Below the pieces are notes generated by a model that saw only the letters and a program-made list of their open reading frames with translations, did no database searches and was not told where the DNA came from. Positions 36,373-47,760 of a DNA stretch of 64,000 nt are shown here, in pieces; within the stretch, counting starts at the first letter, position 1, and the number at the start of each line of letters is the position of its first letter. Origin of the DNA: Morchella semilibera (taxonomy: Eukaryota > Ascomycota > Pezizomycetes > Pezizales > Morchellaceae); contig WBVU01000003.1 of the NCBI GenBank assembly GCA_009192285.1, forward strand, positions 2,945,973 through 3,009,972. The letters run 5' to 3'. The position numbers and the translations under genes were made by a program.

Positions 36373-36418
36373 GTCCCTAGCGAGGGCCACAATACTGGCC
36401 AGGGACTACTGAAAACCC
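36373..36418 (-). promoter_or_regulatory. C gag-pol junction: candidate -1 frameshift signal, damaged
   Basis: On the minus strand, GGGTTTT (36418-36412) in gag phase G-GGT-TTT is followed by a 5-nt spacer (CAGTA, which includes the gag TAG start) and a stem GTCCCT...AGGGAC enclosing a second hairpin GGCCA/TGGCC. The -1 frame is closed by a TAG at 36379-36377. One C-to-T change from CAG would explain it, and CAG would also add a base pair to the stem. Confidence 0.65.
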
Positions 36419-37286
36419 GAAGAACCAGAAGAAGAAATAACATCCGTAGAAGAAGAAGAAAAAGAAGAAATAGAGGGCTCAATAGGAGCAGCCGGAGGGG
36501 CAGATAGGGCGGCACCTCTCATAGCCGGGGGAGGGCCACGAGGGCGGTTACCTTGAGGGCAATTGGCAAACACATGGTCGGTGGCGGCGCAGTAGGCACA
36601 GCGGCCATTCTCCATCCTCCATTTCTTTTCCGCAGCAGTGGTCTGTCGTCGGTCATGAGCAAACGTATATCGTCCTTCGGGCGGGGGACGAATGGCTGGG
36701 CGGGCTTGGAGAGCTGAGAGGTCCATTGGGGCGAGGCCTCCTGGGGTATGCGACGGGTGTGGGGGAGCGGGTTGCGCGGCGAATTGTTCTATAGGGTTCC
36801 TATTGGCCTTATGGGCATCTTTCCTAGCCCTAATCCTATTATCCATGATCATAAGCCTTCTAACATATGCATCAAAGCCCTCCATGGTGGTGTCCTGGTC
36901 TATCATTGCATCCTTGAGGTCATCAAACAGCCCATTCTCTAGGGCGTCCTTCTTGGCTTCCTCGTTATAATCGAGTTGGCCCATAATGCGCAGAAATTGT
37001 GTGAGGTAGGTGGCGAAGTCTCCTTTGCCCTGGCGGAGGCTCTGGAGTTCCCTCCTGGCAGTACCCCGGGGGTCTGGATTCCCGAAGTAGGCTTCCAAGA
37101 ACGTAACAAAGGTAGCGACCGAGGCGAACGGGGGGCATCTCCGGTGGCCATGGGGATAACTTGGTCCAACGCTTTCCCCTCCAACCGAGAAACGGCGTAG
37201 AACACCTTGGCCTCCTCGTTCAGAAACCTGTCGTGGTTTACCATAAGTTTAGTGCGGAGGAGATTCAGGAATCCGGGTAGCTCCTT
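36406..37286 (-). pseudogene. C gag, C-terminal part with zinc knuckle
   Basis: It continues from 49446 after B3 and one TCCTT copy are removed (V-R-K-E-L-P-G-F-L). It contains the retrotransposon Gag core (VNHDRFLNEEAKVFYAVSRL, AYFGNPDPRGTARREL, FATYLTQFLRI) and a CCHC knuckle CAYCAATDHVFANC. A one-base insertion in a C-run near 37127 shifts the frame. It ends SSGFQ-TAG at 36406. Confidence 0.88.
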
Positions 37287-37914
37287 TGTTACGGAGCAAC
37301 ACGGAGACAACAAGCAAGAGGGCCGAGGTACACAACCGAGGCGAGGGCGAGGACGAAGACGAGGGGCGACGGCGGAAGAACCTAACCGAGGAGCAGGGTT
37401 GTAGGCCAGAGGGTCCAGATGGCCTCTCTGACGAAGACGTGGAGACGAAGATACCAGTAGACGATACGGACTACGGTCATGGACTATAGACGAGACGAAG
37501 CGAGGCGGAGCGAGGCGAAGCGAGACGAGACGAGACGGAACGAGGCGAAGCGAGACGAGACGAGACGGAACGAGGCGAGACGAGGCGGGATACTATGAGA
37601 GACCCACGGGGGTCTTGGCAGAGGCTATGGTTATGACGTAGTATATTCAGGACTAAAGACACAAGACGAGACGAAACTAAACCGTAGGGTTGACAACAGG
37701 AAGAACACGTAAGGAAAGAAAGAGAAAGAAAGAAACGAAGGAAAAATCCGTAGCAACATATATATACCCCTCCTAATCCCTGTACAATCATGACTCATAA
37801 CATCGTGTAACGGAAACCCATAGAAACTCCAAGAACCCGAACAGAAACACCGCAACCAAGAAACCCATTCCCGAATATCCCCCTCTCCTGTGAACCCCGT
37901 GGTACGCCGTGATA
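37287..37914 (-). repeat. B3 3' LTR, 628 bp
   Basis: In the sense direction it is TATCACGGCG...CTCCGTAACA. It differs from the B3 5' LTR by a 3-bp length change in a GA/CGAG-rich tract and a few substitutions. Confidence 0.92.
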
Positions 37915-37934
37915 GATTAGGCCCTCCTTCAGGC

Positions 37935-40169
37935 CTAACTCCTGGTAGGCCTAGGCTTACGTGGATAACTATTATGAAAGTCTTTAACCAAATCGGGGGC
38001 ATGCTCCAAGTCCTCGGGGGTTTGCCAAGAGGGTTCATCATAACCAAGATACCGAACCAAATACTCCAGCCTTCCATAACGCCTTCGAGAATCTAAAACC
38101 TGTTACACCTCCCACTCTTGTTCACCTTCGATTTCTATTGCTGGAGGCGGGGGACTGTAGCTGACCGGGGACGGGATTAGACGGTGCCAAAGATAACAGC
38201 GACACATGAAAGACGGGGTGAATTTTCATCGAGGCCGGAAGGTCGAGCTCATAAGCATAGGGGCTAACCATTCGCTTAATCACATAGGGTCCAATACGTT
38301 TCCAGTCCAATTTCTTAGATGGTCGCTTGGTCTCCAGATTCCGTGTTGAAAGAAAAACTTCATCGCCAATTGCATACCTGGGAGCAGGAGTCCTATTTCG
38401 ATTTGCTGCTTCTTCATGAATTTTCTGAGCCCGCGCCATTTCATCCCGAAGAAAATCGTAAACCTGTGCCATGGATCTAGCCATACTATTGGCCTGATCC
38501 TCGTTGGTAGTTTTCCCATGTTGTAATGGGCGAAGGACATACGAGGACTTCTACCATAGTTTGCCTGAAACGGTGACATCTTGGTAGTCTCGGAAACATG
38601 ATTATTGGTCGCAAATTCGGCCATGGAAAGATATTGGGTCCAGTCATCCTGTTGGTATGACACATAAGCTCGAAGATATTGTTCCATAACGGCATTAATC
38701 CTTTCGGTCTGCCCGAATGTCTGTGGGTGAAAAACAGTGCTATAACGAGGAGCAATTTCGAGACGAGAACATAAAACCTTCCAGAATTCGGCTGTAAATT
38801 GAGTGCCGCGATCTGAAACAATAGTTTCCGGAAGTCCATGAAGTTTTCAAACTGAATCAAGATACATGGCAGCAACGTCTCTAGCATTTGCTTCCTCGGT
38901 ACAGGGTATAAAGTGTCGCATCTTTGTTAGACGATCGACCACTACCAGGATGGCATTAAATCCATTGCTTAGTGGGAGCCCCGTAACAAAATCCATCGAT
39001 ACATCGGTCCATGGCCCCCTGGGTACGGAAAGTGGTCGAAGAACACCTTGAAGTGCATTGCGAGAGGCTTTGCTACGAGAGCACGTATTACAATTCAGCA
39101 CGTAGCGGTCGACGTACTTCCTCATATTGGGCCAATAGTAGTTACGACTTAGGAGCTCGAGGGTCTTTGCACGGCCTGGATGTCCGGCGGAGGGCTTATC
39201 ATGATGTTCTTGTAATAACCGAAGCTGGAGCTTATCAAACTCGGGGACATAAATAGCCTGACGATATAGAAGAAATCCATCCTCTGTCTCGGTACATTCG
39301 GCAAGGGAAATCTTCTTGGAGTGTTTGGTACCATTGCGGAGCATCGCCAGAACTTGTTCGGGGAAACTATCTTCTTGGTAAGCTTGGATCAACAATTCCT
39401 TCACAGTAGACATTCCTTCAGCGGGTTCATTTGCCAAAGAACCCGCCAACAAACTTAGCTTAATCTTTGATTCCAAATTCTCTTGCTTCAATATCACTTG
39501 CGACTGGTGCGTCAACCGTTCGTCCCCTTCCTTTGGCAAATCTCTTGACCTCCTGGTAAGTGCATCCGGCTTCCCCCCTTGTTTCCCTGGTCTAAACTGG
39601 ATAACGAAATTAAATCGAGACAGGAATTCAGCCCAACGTGTTTGGCGACGATTCAACAACTTAGTGGACATAAAGTATTCCAAATTTCTATGGTCACTCA
39701 ATACTTTAACAGGATACCGGGATCCTTCCAGATGTGGACGCCATTCTTCAAAGCTCCTAATCACTGCCAACAATTCCTTATCGTAAATCTCATAATTGCA
39801 TTTGGCTGGGGAGTGTTTCTTAGAAAAGAATGCCACGGGGTGCAAAATTCCATCATCGCCATACTGGGACATAATGCCTGCCGAGACGTAATCAGAGGCA
39901 TCGGTTTCCACAATAACTTCCTTTTCAAAGTCAAAGTGGGCCAGGATCGGGGCCGAAGTGAATGCATCCTTGAGCTTCTGGAACGCTGCTTCTGTCTTTG
40001 GAGACCATTCAAACTTTACGTTTTTCTTGGTCAAAGCGGTAAGCGGGGCAACAACTCGAGAGTACGCATAAATAAATCGCCGATAGAAGTTTGCAAAGCC
40101 TAGAAATTCCTGGACTTCCCGAAGTTTTGTGGGGGCTTCCCAATCCTTAATCGTTGATACCTTACCAGG
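37935..40169 (-). pseudogene. B3 pol, C-terminal part
   Basis: It continues from 46371 after element A and one CCAGG copy are removed. It covers the end of RT, RNase H ([14 protein letters not shown]), integrase ([19 protein letters not shown]) and the chromodomain. The first 446 codons (to 38850) are open. Frameshifts near 38850, 38690-38480 and 38120 break the rest, and FHPQTDGQTER has become [11 protein letters not shown] in the shifted frame. Confidence 0.88.
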
Positions 40170-40630
40170 TATCACGGCGTGGAACATGGTCTAGCGGGGT
40201 TGCGGGAAGAGGGATTAGTCAGGGGTTCTTTTATGTTCTATGGGTTTCGGTGACAAGGGTTCGGATCGGAGATATGGTTTCGGTAATAGGGGATAAGATG
40301 TGTAAGCTCGGTGATATGGTGCGGGGATGTTTTGGGGGATTCTATGGGGTTCTGTATAGGGTTATTCGGATGAGTTCTTGGACTGGTATGTGGTGTATAT
40401 ATAGAGGCCTCGTCCTCGCTTGTAGATAGTTCTTTTCCTTTCTTCTTCACGCAACCTTCCTATCTTCAGGAGTTTGTAGTCCTTTAGAATATACTCGGTT
40501 CTTTGGTTCTACTCCGTGTCTCGCCTCGCTTCCATAGTTTCGTCTCGATCCACCTAGGATAATATATCTTCGTCCCGCCTCGGTAGTGTACCTTGGCCCT
40601 CCGCCTAGTCCTCCGCATCGCTCCGTGATA
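40170..40630 (+). repeat. A 5' LTR, 461 bp
   Basis: It begins TATCACGG and ends CCGTGATA, a perfect 8-bp inverted terminus that starts with TA and ends with TA rather than TG...CA. A TATA box is at 40396-40403. The next bases CTAAGGTTGCGTC may hold the primer-binding site. Confidence 0.95.
40396..40403 (+). promoter_or_regulatory. TATA box of the A 5' LTR
   Basis: TATATATA lies 227 bp before the LTR end. The same box is in the 3' LTR at 46131-46138. Transcription would start shortly downstream. Confidence 0.6.
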
Positions 40631-40685
40631 CTAAGGTTGCGTCTCCAACGCCAACCTACACTACATATATCGATATAAACCTACC

Positions 40686-42101
40686 ATGTCACACGCAGAC
40701 CCTATGGAAGAGTCAGAAGGACTCTACGAGATCCTCCAAAGGGATCTTAATACATTCGTAGCGGCACACCCCACCGTCGCTGACGACGCCAGTGAGGAAG
40801 CCAAGAAAATCCATGACCTAATGTTCCGCGCTCAACAAGCCGTCAAGCAACTCATAATAAATTGGCAGGAAGAAATAGAGGATGGAGATGAAGCTAGAAA
40901 AGAATGGACCAAGAAACTTACAAAGTTAGGAAGGGAGAATCAGGATCTGGAGGGACAGATAACAGTTCTCGAAACTCAGGTTACCACCCTTCAAACCCAA
41001 GTAAGAACCGCAAATCAAGCAACGCAATCCGCCGAAGCCGCACTCGCCGCTCAGATCGCACTCCCGCCTCCTCCTCCGCCTCCGGTAGCAGACCCTATTC
41101 CGCCACCCCCTCTTCGACGTCGCAACCGCCTCTTAGAAGGCATTGCCCTTACTCAAGAACCAAGGCCTGAAAGGTCAGAGAAGCTCCCGGACCCGGAGAA
41201 ATACCGCGGCAGTAGGAAGGGACTCCCTCAATTTAAAAACATGTTGAAACTCAAGTTGTTGGGCAATGCCGACAGGTATCCCACTCTGCAAAACCAGTTA
41301 ACCTATGCTATTTCTCGCTTGGAAGGCCCCGCTGCCGACCAGTTTATGCCCTATATTACCACCATCGGCATCGACCTCCCATCAATGGGAAGGTTTTTTG
41401 AAATTTTGGATACAGCCTTCGGGGACCCAGACCAGGTAGGTACTGCCCGCCGCACTCTTAGGAGAATCAGGCAACTCAATCGTCCCTTCTCGGAATACTT
41501 TGCCGAGTTCCAACGCTATGCCGCCGAAGCTGGAATGGGAGAAACTGCCAATGTGGAAGCCCTCATGGAAGGTCTGAGCGAGGAACTCACCAAGCTCATG
41601 GTCCACGAGGAGACCCCCGCCACCGTCATTGAGCTCGCCACCATCCTCCAACGCTTAGACAACAAGCAGCAGATAATTACTGCTCGCTACCGCCCTCGCT
41701 ACCAGGCCCCCGCACCCCAAGCTCGTCCCGCACCCCGCTATCAGACTCCTGCTGCTCCCGCACCTCGGTACTCAGCCCCGCCTCCTCTTACTCCTCGCTA
41801 TCAAGCTCCCGCTCGCCCCAACCCCCCTGCTGCTCATCCGTCTCACACACCAGGGGGAGTAGTTCCTATGGATTTGTCAACTGGTCGTGGCCGCCCGGAC
41901 CCTCAGGAAAGAGAGGCCCGTCGCGTAGAGAATAGGTGTTTTTATTGTGGAGGTGTAGGACACCTCGTTAGGGAATGCCCGCAGGCGCCGGCTCCCAGGA
42001 ACCCAGCCCCCAGGATGAGGGGAGCTAGGGCAGATATTAAAGGAGAAGAGAAGGAAGAAGCCTCCGGCGATGAGGCGTTAAAAGATTTTTCCCTGGACTG
42101 A
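40686..42101 (+). CDS. A gag, 471 residues, intact
   Basis: Nucleocapsid/capsid protein of a Ty3/Gypsy element. Residues about 50-125 are a predicted coiled coil. A proline-rich stretch ([16 protein letters not shown]) leads to the Gag core ([51 protein letters not shown]), then a Pro/Ala/Arg/Tyr-rich linker and a CCHC zinc knuckle ([14 protein letters not shown]) near residue 420. The ATG at 40686 is 55 bp after the LTR. The frame ends TGA at 42099, inside a stem-loop. Pol overlaps in the -1 frame. Confidence 0.93.
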   Translation: MSHADPMEESEGLYEILQRDLNTFVAAHPTVADDASEEAKKIHDLMFRAQQAVKQLIINWQEEIEDGDEARKEWTKKLTKLGRENQDLEGQITVLETQVTTLQTQVRTANQATQSAEAALAAQIALPPPPPPPVADPIPPPPLRRRNRLLEGIALTQEPRPERSEKLPDPEKYRGSRKGLPQFKNMLKLKLLGNADRYPTLQNQLTYAISRLEGPAADQFMPYITTIGIDLPSMGRFFEILDTAFGDPDQVGTARRTLRRIRQLNRPFSEYFAEFQRYAAEAGMGETANVEALMEGLSEELTKLMVHEETPATVIELATILQRLDNKQQIITARYRPRYQAPAPQARPAPRYQTPAAPAPRYSAPPPLTPRYQAPARPNPPAAHPSHTPGGVVPMDLSTGRGRPDPQEREARRVENRCFYCGGVGHLVRECPQAPAPRNPAPRMRGARADIKGEEKEEASGDEALKDFSLD

Positions 42102-42118
42102 GTGGCTCACTCCAGGGA
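42077..42118 (+). promoter_or_regulatory. A gag-pol junction: candidate -1 frameshift signal
   Basis: GTTAAAA at 42077-42083 lies in gag phase as G-TTA-AAA. After a 6-nt spacer comes a two-part stem: TCCCTG (42090-42095) with CAGGGA (42113-42118), and GAGTG (42100-42104) with CACTC (42108-42112) around a GCT loop. The gag stop TGA is inside it. The -1 frame is open from the slip site through to the pol ATG at 42176. Confidence 0.72.
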
Positions 42119-42175
42119 CGGTTAAAGGACTTTTCTAAACTTTCGGTTTCTGGGTTTTCGGTTTCGGAGAAGGAT

Positions 42176-43341
42176 ATGGATGGGAATCAATTAGTCGTAA
42201 CTTGCTCAATTTCTCAAAATAAAGACTCTTTCATTCCATCATATGCCCTCATTGATACTGGCGCCTCAGGATACGCGTTCATAGATAAGGACTTCGTATG
42301 CCACCATAAACTCAAGACTATTCCTCTTATTCTCCCCCGACACATAGACGTAATAGACGGTAGACCTATCGAATCAGGAAAGGTCACCCATAAGGTTATT
42401 CTCAGTCTCGATATCAATGGCCACAGAGAGGACGCTCCCTTCTTTGTCACTCAACTAGGTCATTACCCTATAGTCATGGGTCTTCCTTGGATGCGCAGGC
42501 ATGCAACAACGATACTACCCGCCGATAATGAAATACAATTCAATTCTTTAAGCTGCATAGAGAATTGTTCCCTTACTCACACCAAGATTATTGCTAAGGG
42601 GATTTCTATTGAACCTCCTGCTAAATTAACAACAAATATTTCCGTCATTACCTCCTACGCATTCCATAGACTTATTAATAAGAAAAGAAAAGGAATGAAA
42701 CTCTACTCTACCACGCTTAAAGCCCTCGACGATCTTCTGGCCCAAATGCCTAAGGACCCCCGAGCACTCGTCCCCGTCGAACATCATCAATATCTACATC
42801 TTCTCAGTGAACCGAATGCCTCCAAACTTCCCCCTTATCGCACCGAATACGATCTTTCTATTGATATACAGGAAGGAAAAACTGTACCGTTCGGACCTAT
42901 GTACGGGATGACCCGGCTGGAACTCCAGGCACTTAGGGATTATCTAACAGAATATCTATCCACTGGACGGATTCGACATAGCACCTCTCCCGCAGGCTCC
43001 CCGGTACTGTTTGTCAAAAAGGCTGATGGCTCCCTCCGACTTTGTGTTGACTATAGAAAGTTGAACGCAGTAACGGTGAAGAATCGACATCCTCTTCCAC
43101 TAACACCCGAGACGTTTATGGGTATCTCCTCCGCCAAGTATTTCACCAAGTTAGATCTGCGTAATGGATACCATCAGTTGAGAATCAGGGAAGGAGACGA
43201 GTGGAAAACAGCATTTAGGACGCGGTATGGACACTTTGAATACACCGTCATGCCCTTTGGGTTAACCAACGCCCCCGCTGCATTCCAACATTGGGTCAAC
43301 GATATGCTTCGCCCTTATCTCGATCACTTTGCAACCGCATA
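42176..43341 (+). pseudogene. A pol, N-terminal part: protease and RT up to the MITE
   Basis: It begins [16 protein letters not shown]. It contains the protease site ([14 protein letters not shown]) and RT ([40 protein letters not shown]) and stops at FATAY, where a MITE splits the catalytic YLDD. With the MITE and one TA removed, this part and 43481-45881 total 3567 nt, exactly 1189 codons with the stop, all open. In a frameshift product the codons between 42077 and 42176 would be included. Confidence 0.93.
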
Positions 43342-43478
43342 CATCAGCAAGACTTCATTTGTCTCCTGATATCTCCTGAGCCTCAGGAGACTCAAAAAAA
43401 ATCCAGGAGTCTCAGGAGACTCTCAGAAGACTTGGGAGACTGTTGGGAGACTCCAGCCACAAGTTGAGTTTGCTGATG
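43342..43478 (+). mobile_element. MITE, 137 bp, TA duplication, inside A pol
   Basis: It has CATCAGCAA...TTGCTGATG ends and TA on both sides (43340-43341, 43479-43480). It is the same length as the copy at 18146-18282 and about 90% identical by eye in the opposite orientation. It sits exactly in the reverse transcriptase YLDD codons. Confidence 0.94.
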
Positions 43479-43480
43479 TA

Positions 43481-45881
43481 TCTCGATGATATACTTATAT
43501 ACTCGGCCACCCTTGAAGAACACAAAGAACATGTCGACAAGGTACTTCGGATACTCGATAAAAATCAGGTTCATCTCAAACCCGAGAAGTGCGAATGGCA
43601 TGTCAAGGAAACAATGTACCTAGGCTTTGTTCTTACCCCGGAAGGAATCAAAATGGACGATACAAAGGTAGCAACAATTAGGAATTGGGACATTCCGACC
43701 TGTCTGAAGGATGTCCAGGAATTCTTAGGCTTTGCAAATTTTTATCGAAGATTTATTTATGCGTACTCAAGGGTAGTATCCCCGCTGACCGCCCTGATAA
43801 AGACAGGAGTGGTATTTAAATGGACAGATAAGACGGAGAAAGCTTTTCAAGATCTTAAAATTGCATTCACCACCGCTCCTATTCTTAGACATTTCGACCC
43901 CAATCGGGAGATTATTGTGGAAACGGACGCCTCCGACTACGTCTCGGCCGCCATTATGTCACAAAGGGATGATGAAGGGATTCTACACCCAGTCGCCTTT
44001 TTCTCCAAGAAACATACGCCGGCGGAGTGCAATTATGAAATATACGATAAGGAACTCCTGGCAATTATTCGGGGATTCGAAGAATGGCGCTATTTTCTAG
44101 AAACAGCCTCGTACCCTATCAAGGTCCTAACAAATCATAGGAACCTTGAATATTTTATGTCAACTAAGCTGTTAACTCGTCGGCAGACTCGCTGGTCAGA
44201 ATTCTTATCTCGCTTTGACTTTGTTATTCAATTTCGTCCAGGTAAACAAGGAGGCAAACCGGATGCTCTTACTAGGCGATCAGGGGATCTCCCTAAGGAG
44301 GGGGATGAACGCCTTGCGTATCAATATCAGACCGTGTTGAAAAGGGAAAATTTGGATACTAAGCTAAGTTTGTTGGCGGGTTCTTTGGCAAATGAACCCG
44401 CTGAAGGAATGTTTACTGTTCAGGAGTTATTTACAAAAGCTTACCAAGAAGATAGTTTTCCCAATAAGGTACTTACGATGCTGAAAGACGGCACGAAGCA
44501 ATCGAAACAAATCTCCCTTGCTGAATGCGCCGAGAATGAAGACGGACTTCTTCTTTACAGACGCAAACTCTTTGTACCAGAATATGAGGGGCTACAGCTC
44601 AGGCTCCTTCAAGAGTATCACGATAAACCATCAGCGGGACATCCGGGTAGAGCAAAGACGCTCGAGTTACTTAGTCGCGAATATTACTGGCCGAACATGC
44701 GGAAATATACTGACCGCTATGTCATGAATTGTCATATCTGCCGCCGAAGCAAAGCAAATCGCAATGCCCCTCAAGGAGTTCTTCGCCCTCTCTTAGTTCC
44801 TAAGGCAACATGGACGGACGTTTCAATGGACTTCGTCACAGGACTACCTCTCAGCAACAATTATAATGGCATTCTCGTCGTCGTGGATAGGCTCACCAAA
44901 ATGAGACACTTTATTCCTTGTACCGAAGAATCAGGAGCTCGGGACGTTGCCCGAATGTATTTAGAGAATGTTTGGAAGCTACATGGCCTACCGGAAAAGA
45001 TAGTCTCAGATCGCGGTACACAATTTACCTCAGATTTCTGGAAATCACTATTCGAGCGCCTCGAAATCTCTCCTCGTTACTCCACCGCGTTTCACCCTCA
45101 GACAGATGGTCAGACTGAGAGAATTAATGCTATTATGGAGCAATACCTTCGTAGCTACGTGGATTATCAACAGGACAATTGGGCTACTTATTTACCCATG
45201 GCGGAGTTCGCGACCAACAACCATATCTCTGAGTCCACTAGGCTCTCGCCCTTCGAAGCCAATTATGGTCGTCATCCTCGTATGAATTTTGGTCGTCTAC
45301 GACATGGTATTACTACCAATGAGGATCAGGCCAACACCATGGCAAGAGATATGTCAGAAGTGTTTGACTTCCTTCGGGCGGAGATGTTTAGAGCTCAACG
45401 GATACAGGAAGAATCGGCCAATGCAAGTCGCACTCCGGCACCACGATATATGATCGGGGATAAGGTATGGCTGTCTACTCGCAATTTGTTAACAAAGAGA
45501 CCGTCGAAAAAATTGGACTGGAAGCAAGTCGGACCCTACCCGATCTCTCGCGTCGTCAGCCCCTATGCCTACGAGCTTATACTGCCCTCGTCGATGAAGG
45601 TTCATCCAGTGTTTCATGTCTCGTTACTCTCGTCTGCTGCCAACGACCCCGTACCAGGTCAATTACAAATACCTCCACCCCCCGTCGAGATCGAAGGCGA
45701 ACAAGAGTGGGAAGTTGATGCTATTTTGGACTCACGGAAACGACGTGGAAGACTTGAGTACCTCGTTCGATACACCGGTTATGATGAGCCATCATGGCAA
45801 CCCTACGGCGATGTGGACAACTCCCCTGAGTTAGTCAAAGATTTTCACGAACGATATCCACGCAAGCCTAAGAGGACTTAG
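43481..45881 (+). pseudogene. A pol, C-terminal part: RT, RNase H, integrase, chromodomain
   Basis: After the MITE the frame continues LDDILIYSATLEEH. It contains RNase H ([16 protein letters not shown]), the integrase finger ([21 protein letters not shown]), the DDE core ([32 protein letters not shown]), the C-terminal region and the chromodomain (EWEVDAILDSRKRRGRLEYL, RYTGYDEPSWQPYG). No stop or frameshift is present. The only defect of the element is the MITE. A purine-rich tract (CAGAGGGGGACC) follows the stop. Confidence 0.94.
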
Positions 45882-45904
45882 GCCTCAGAGGGGGACCTAA
45901 TATC

Positions 45905-46365
45905 TATCACGGCGTGGAACATGGTCTAGCGGGGTTGCGGGAAGAGGGATTAGTCAGTGGTTCTTTTATGTTCTATGGGTTTCGGTGACAAGGGTTCGGA
46001 TCGGAGATATGGTTTCGGTAATAGGGGATAAGATGTGTAAGCTCGGTGATATGGTGCGGGGATGTTTTGGGGGATTCTATGGGGTTCTGTATAGGGTTAT
46101 TCGGATGAGTTCTTGGACTGGTATGTGGTGTATATATAGAGGCCTCGTCCTCGCTTGTAGATAGTTCTTTTCCTTTCTTCTTCACGCAACCTTCCTATCT
46201 TCAGGAGTTTGTAGTCCTTTAGAATATACTCGGTTCTTTGGTTCTACTCCGTGTCTCGCCTCGCTTCCATAGTTTCGTCTCGATCCACCTAGGATAATAT
46301 ATCTTCGTCCCGCCTCGGTAGTGTACCTTGGCCCTCCGCCTAGTCCTCCGCATCGCTCCGTGATA
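45905..46365 (+). repeat. A 3' LTR, 461 bp
   Basis: It has the same length and ends as the 5' LTR; I can see one substitution between them (AGGGG versus AGTGG near 45958). This marks a very recent insertion. Confidence 0.95.
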
Positions 46366-46370
46366 CCAGG

Positions 46371-47708
46371 GTCCATCTGAATACCTTCGGGGATGATAAT
46401 CAGTCCGAGATACTTGGTCTGTTGCACATAGAACTCGCATTTTTCCGGTTTGAGGTGAACACCATGAATTTGGAACACCCTCAGGATTTCCCGAACATGT
46501 TGCTTATGCTCTTCCAGAGTCTCGGAGTAAATCAATACATCATCGAGATAAGCCGTGGCAAAATCATCCAAAAAAGGACGCAGGAGGTCATTGATCCAAT
46601 GTTGAAACGCAGCGGGAGCATTAGTCAGTCCGAAGGGCATGACATTATACTCAAAATGGCCATAACGGGTTCTAAACGCAGTCTTCCACTCATCCCCTTC
46701 TTGGATTCTAATCTGGTGATACCCCCAACGAAGGTCCAGCTTGGTATAGTACTTCGCTTTCGAAAGGCGCGACAGGGTTTCTGGGATCAAGGGCAAGGGA
46801 TGACGGTTTTTAACCGTTATTTTGTTGAGCTTCCGATAATCGACACACAAGCGAAGGGAGCCATCTGACTTCTTTACGAATAATACAGGAGCACCAGCGG
46901 GGGATTCCGAATACCGGATAAAGCCTTTCGACAAATTTTCCGTAATATATTCTCTAAGGGCCTGAAGTTCGAGTCGAGACATTCCGTAAAGAGGGCCAAA
47001 TGAGGGTACTTTCCCGTCCTGCAAGACTATTTTCAAGTCATGGGGGTGGTGCGGCGGCAGAGCGAGGGCGTCAGCTTCCTTGAACAAGGATATAAATTCC
47101 CGAAGTTCCGTAGGTACATGAGACAGGGGGTCGGAGATTTGTTTTCCACCAAGGGCCTCATCAATGGCGCGGATCGACGCACAGAAGAGTTTATTCTGCT
47201 GACGTCGAGCAAGTCCTAGGAAGAGGACGGCCCCAATGGCCGCAATCTGAATGGCCGGGGCGTCGGGGAACGAAACCGAGATTTCTTTTGCCGTAACCGG
47301 AGCATGAAAGCGAGAGCAGTTCTGAACGCAGAAGTCAGAGTCAAAGATGATCTTATTCGTCTTTGGTCTGATAGCCAGATCGTGGTGCCTCATCCAAGGA
47401 ATACCCATTACTAGTGGGTAATGTCCTAACTTCGTAACGAAAAATGGGGCCAATTCCTGGTGTCCATTAATATCCAGGGAGAGCTTAACCATGTGTGTAA
47501 TTTTCCCCGATTCCACCAGCCTGCCGTCGATTACCTCGAGCAAGCGTGATGTCTTCAGGGGAACCGGAACAAGGCCATGTTGTAAGACGAACCCCAGGTC
47601 AACAAAAGCATAACCCGAAGCACCTGTGTCTATCAGGGCGTGGGTAGCAATAGGGGCGGCAGCGTCTTGGGCAACAGAGCAGGAAACAACAAGAGACTCC
47701 TCAGACAT
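46371..47708 (-). pseudogene. B3 pol, N-terminal part: protease and RT
   Basis: It is open from the ATG at 47708 (MSEESLVVSCSVAQD) through protease ([13 protein letters not shown]) and RT ([30 protein letters not shown]) until element A at 46365. It continues at 40169. The codons before 47708 are also open back to the slip site. Confidence 0.92.
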
Positions 47709-47760
47709 CCTGTCCTCGGAAACGGCGGCGGCGGAGAGAAAAAAAGTAGGTGGCGGGACT

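Larger units (their letters stand above)
40170..46365 (+). mobile_element. Gypsy element A, full length, TSD CCAGG
   Basis: LTRs of 461 bp each (40170-40630 and 45905-46365) are nearly identical. CCAGG flanks both sides (40165-40169 and 46366-46370). Gag is open, pol is open except for a 137-bp MITE, and both lie on the plus strand. It is the opposite way round to its host element B3. Confidence 0.96.

Noticed and set aside
43342-43478. The MITE as an intron or introner-type element
   Set aside because: There is no GT near the left end or AG near the right end in the coding strand that would restore the RT frame; the TA duplication fits DNA transposition.
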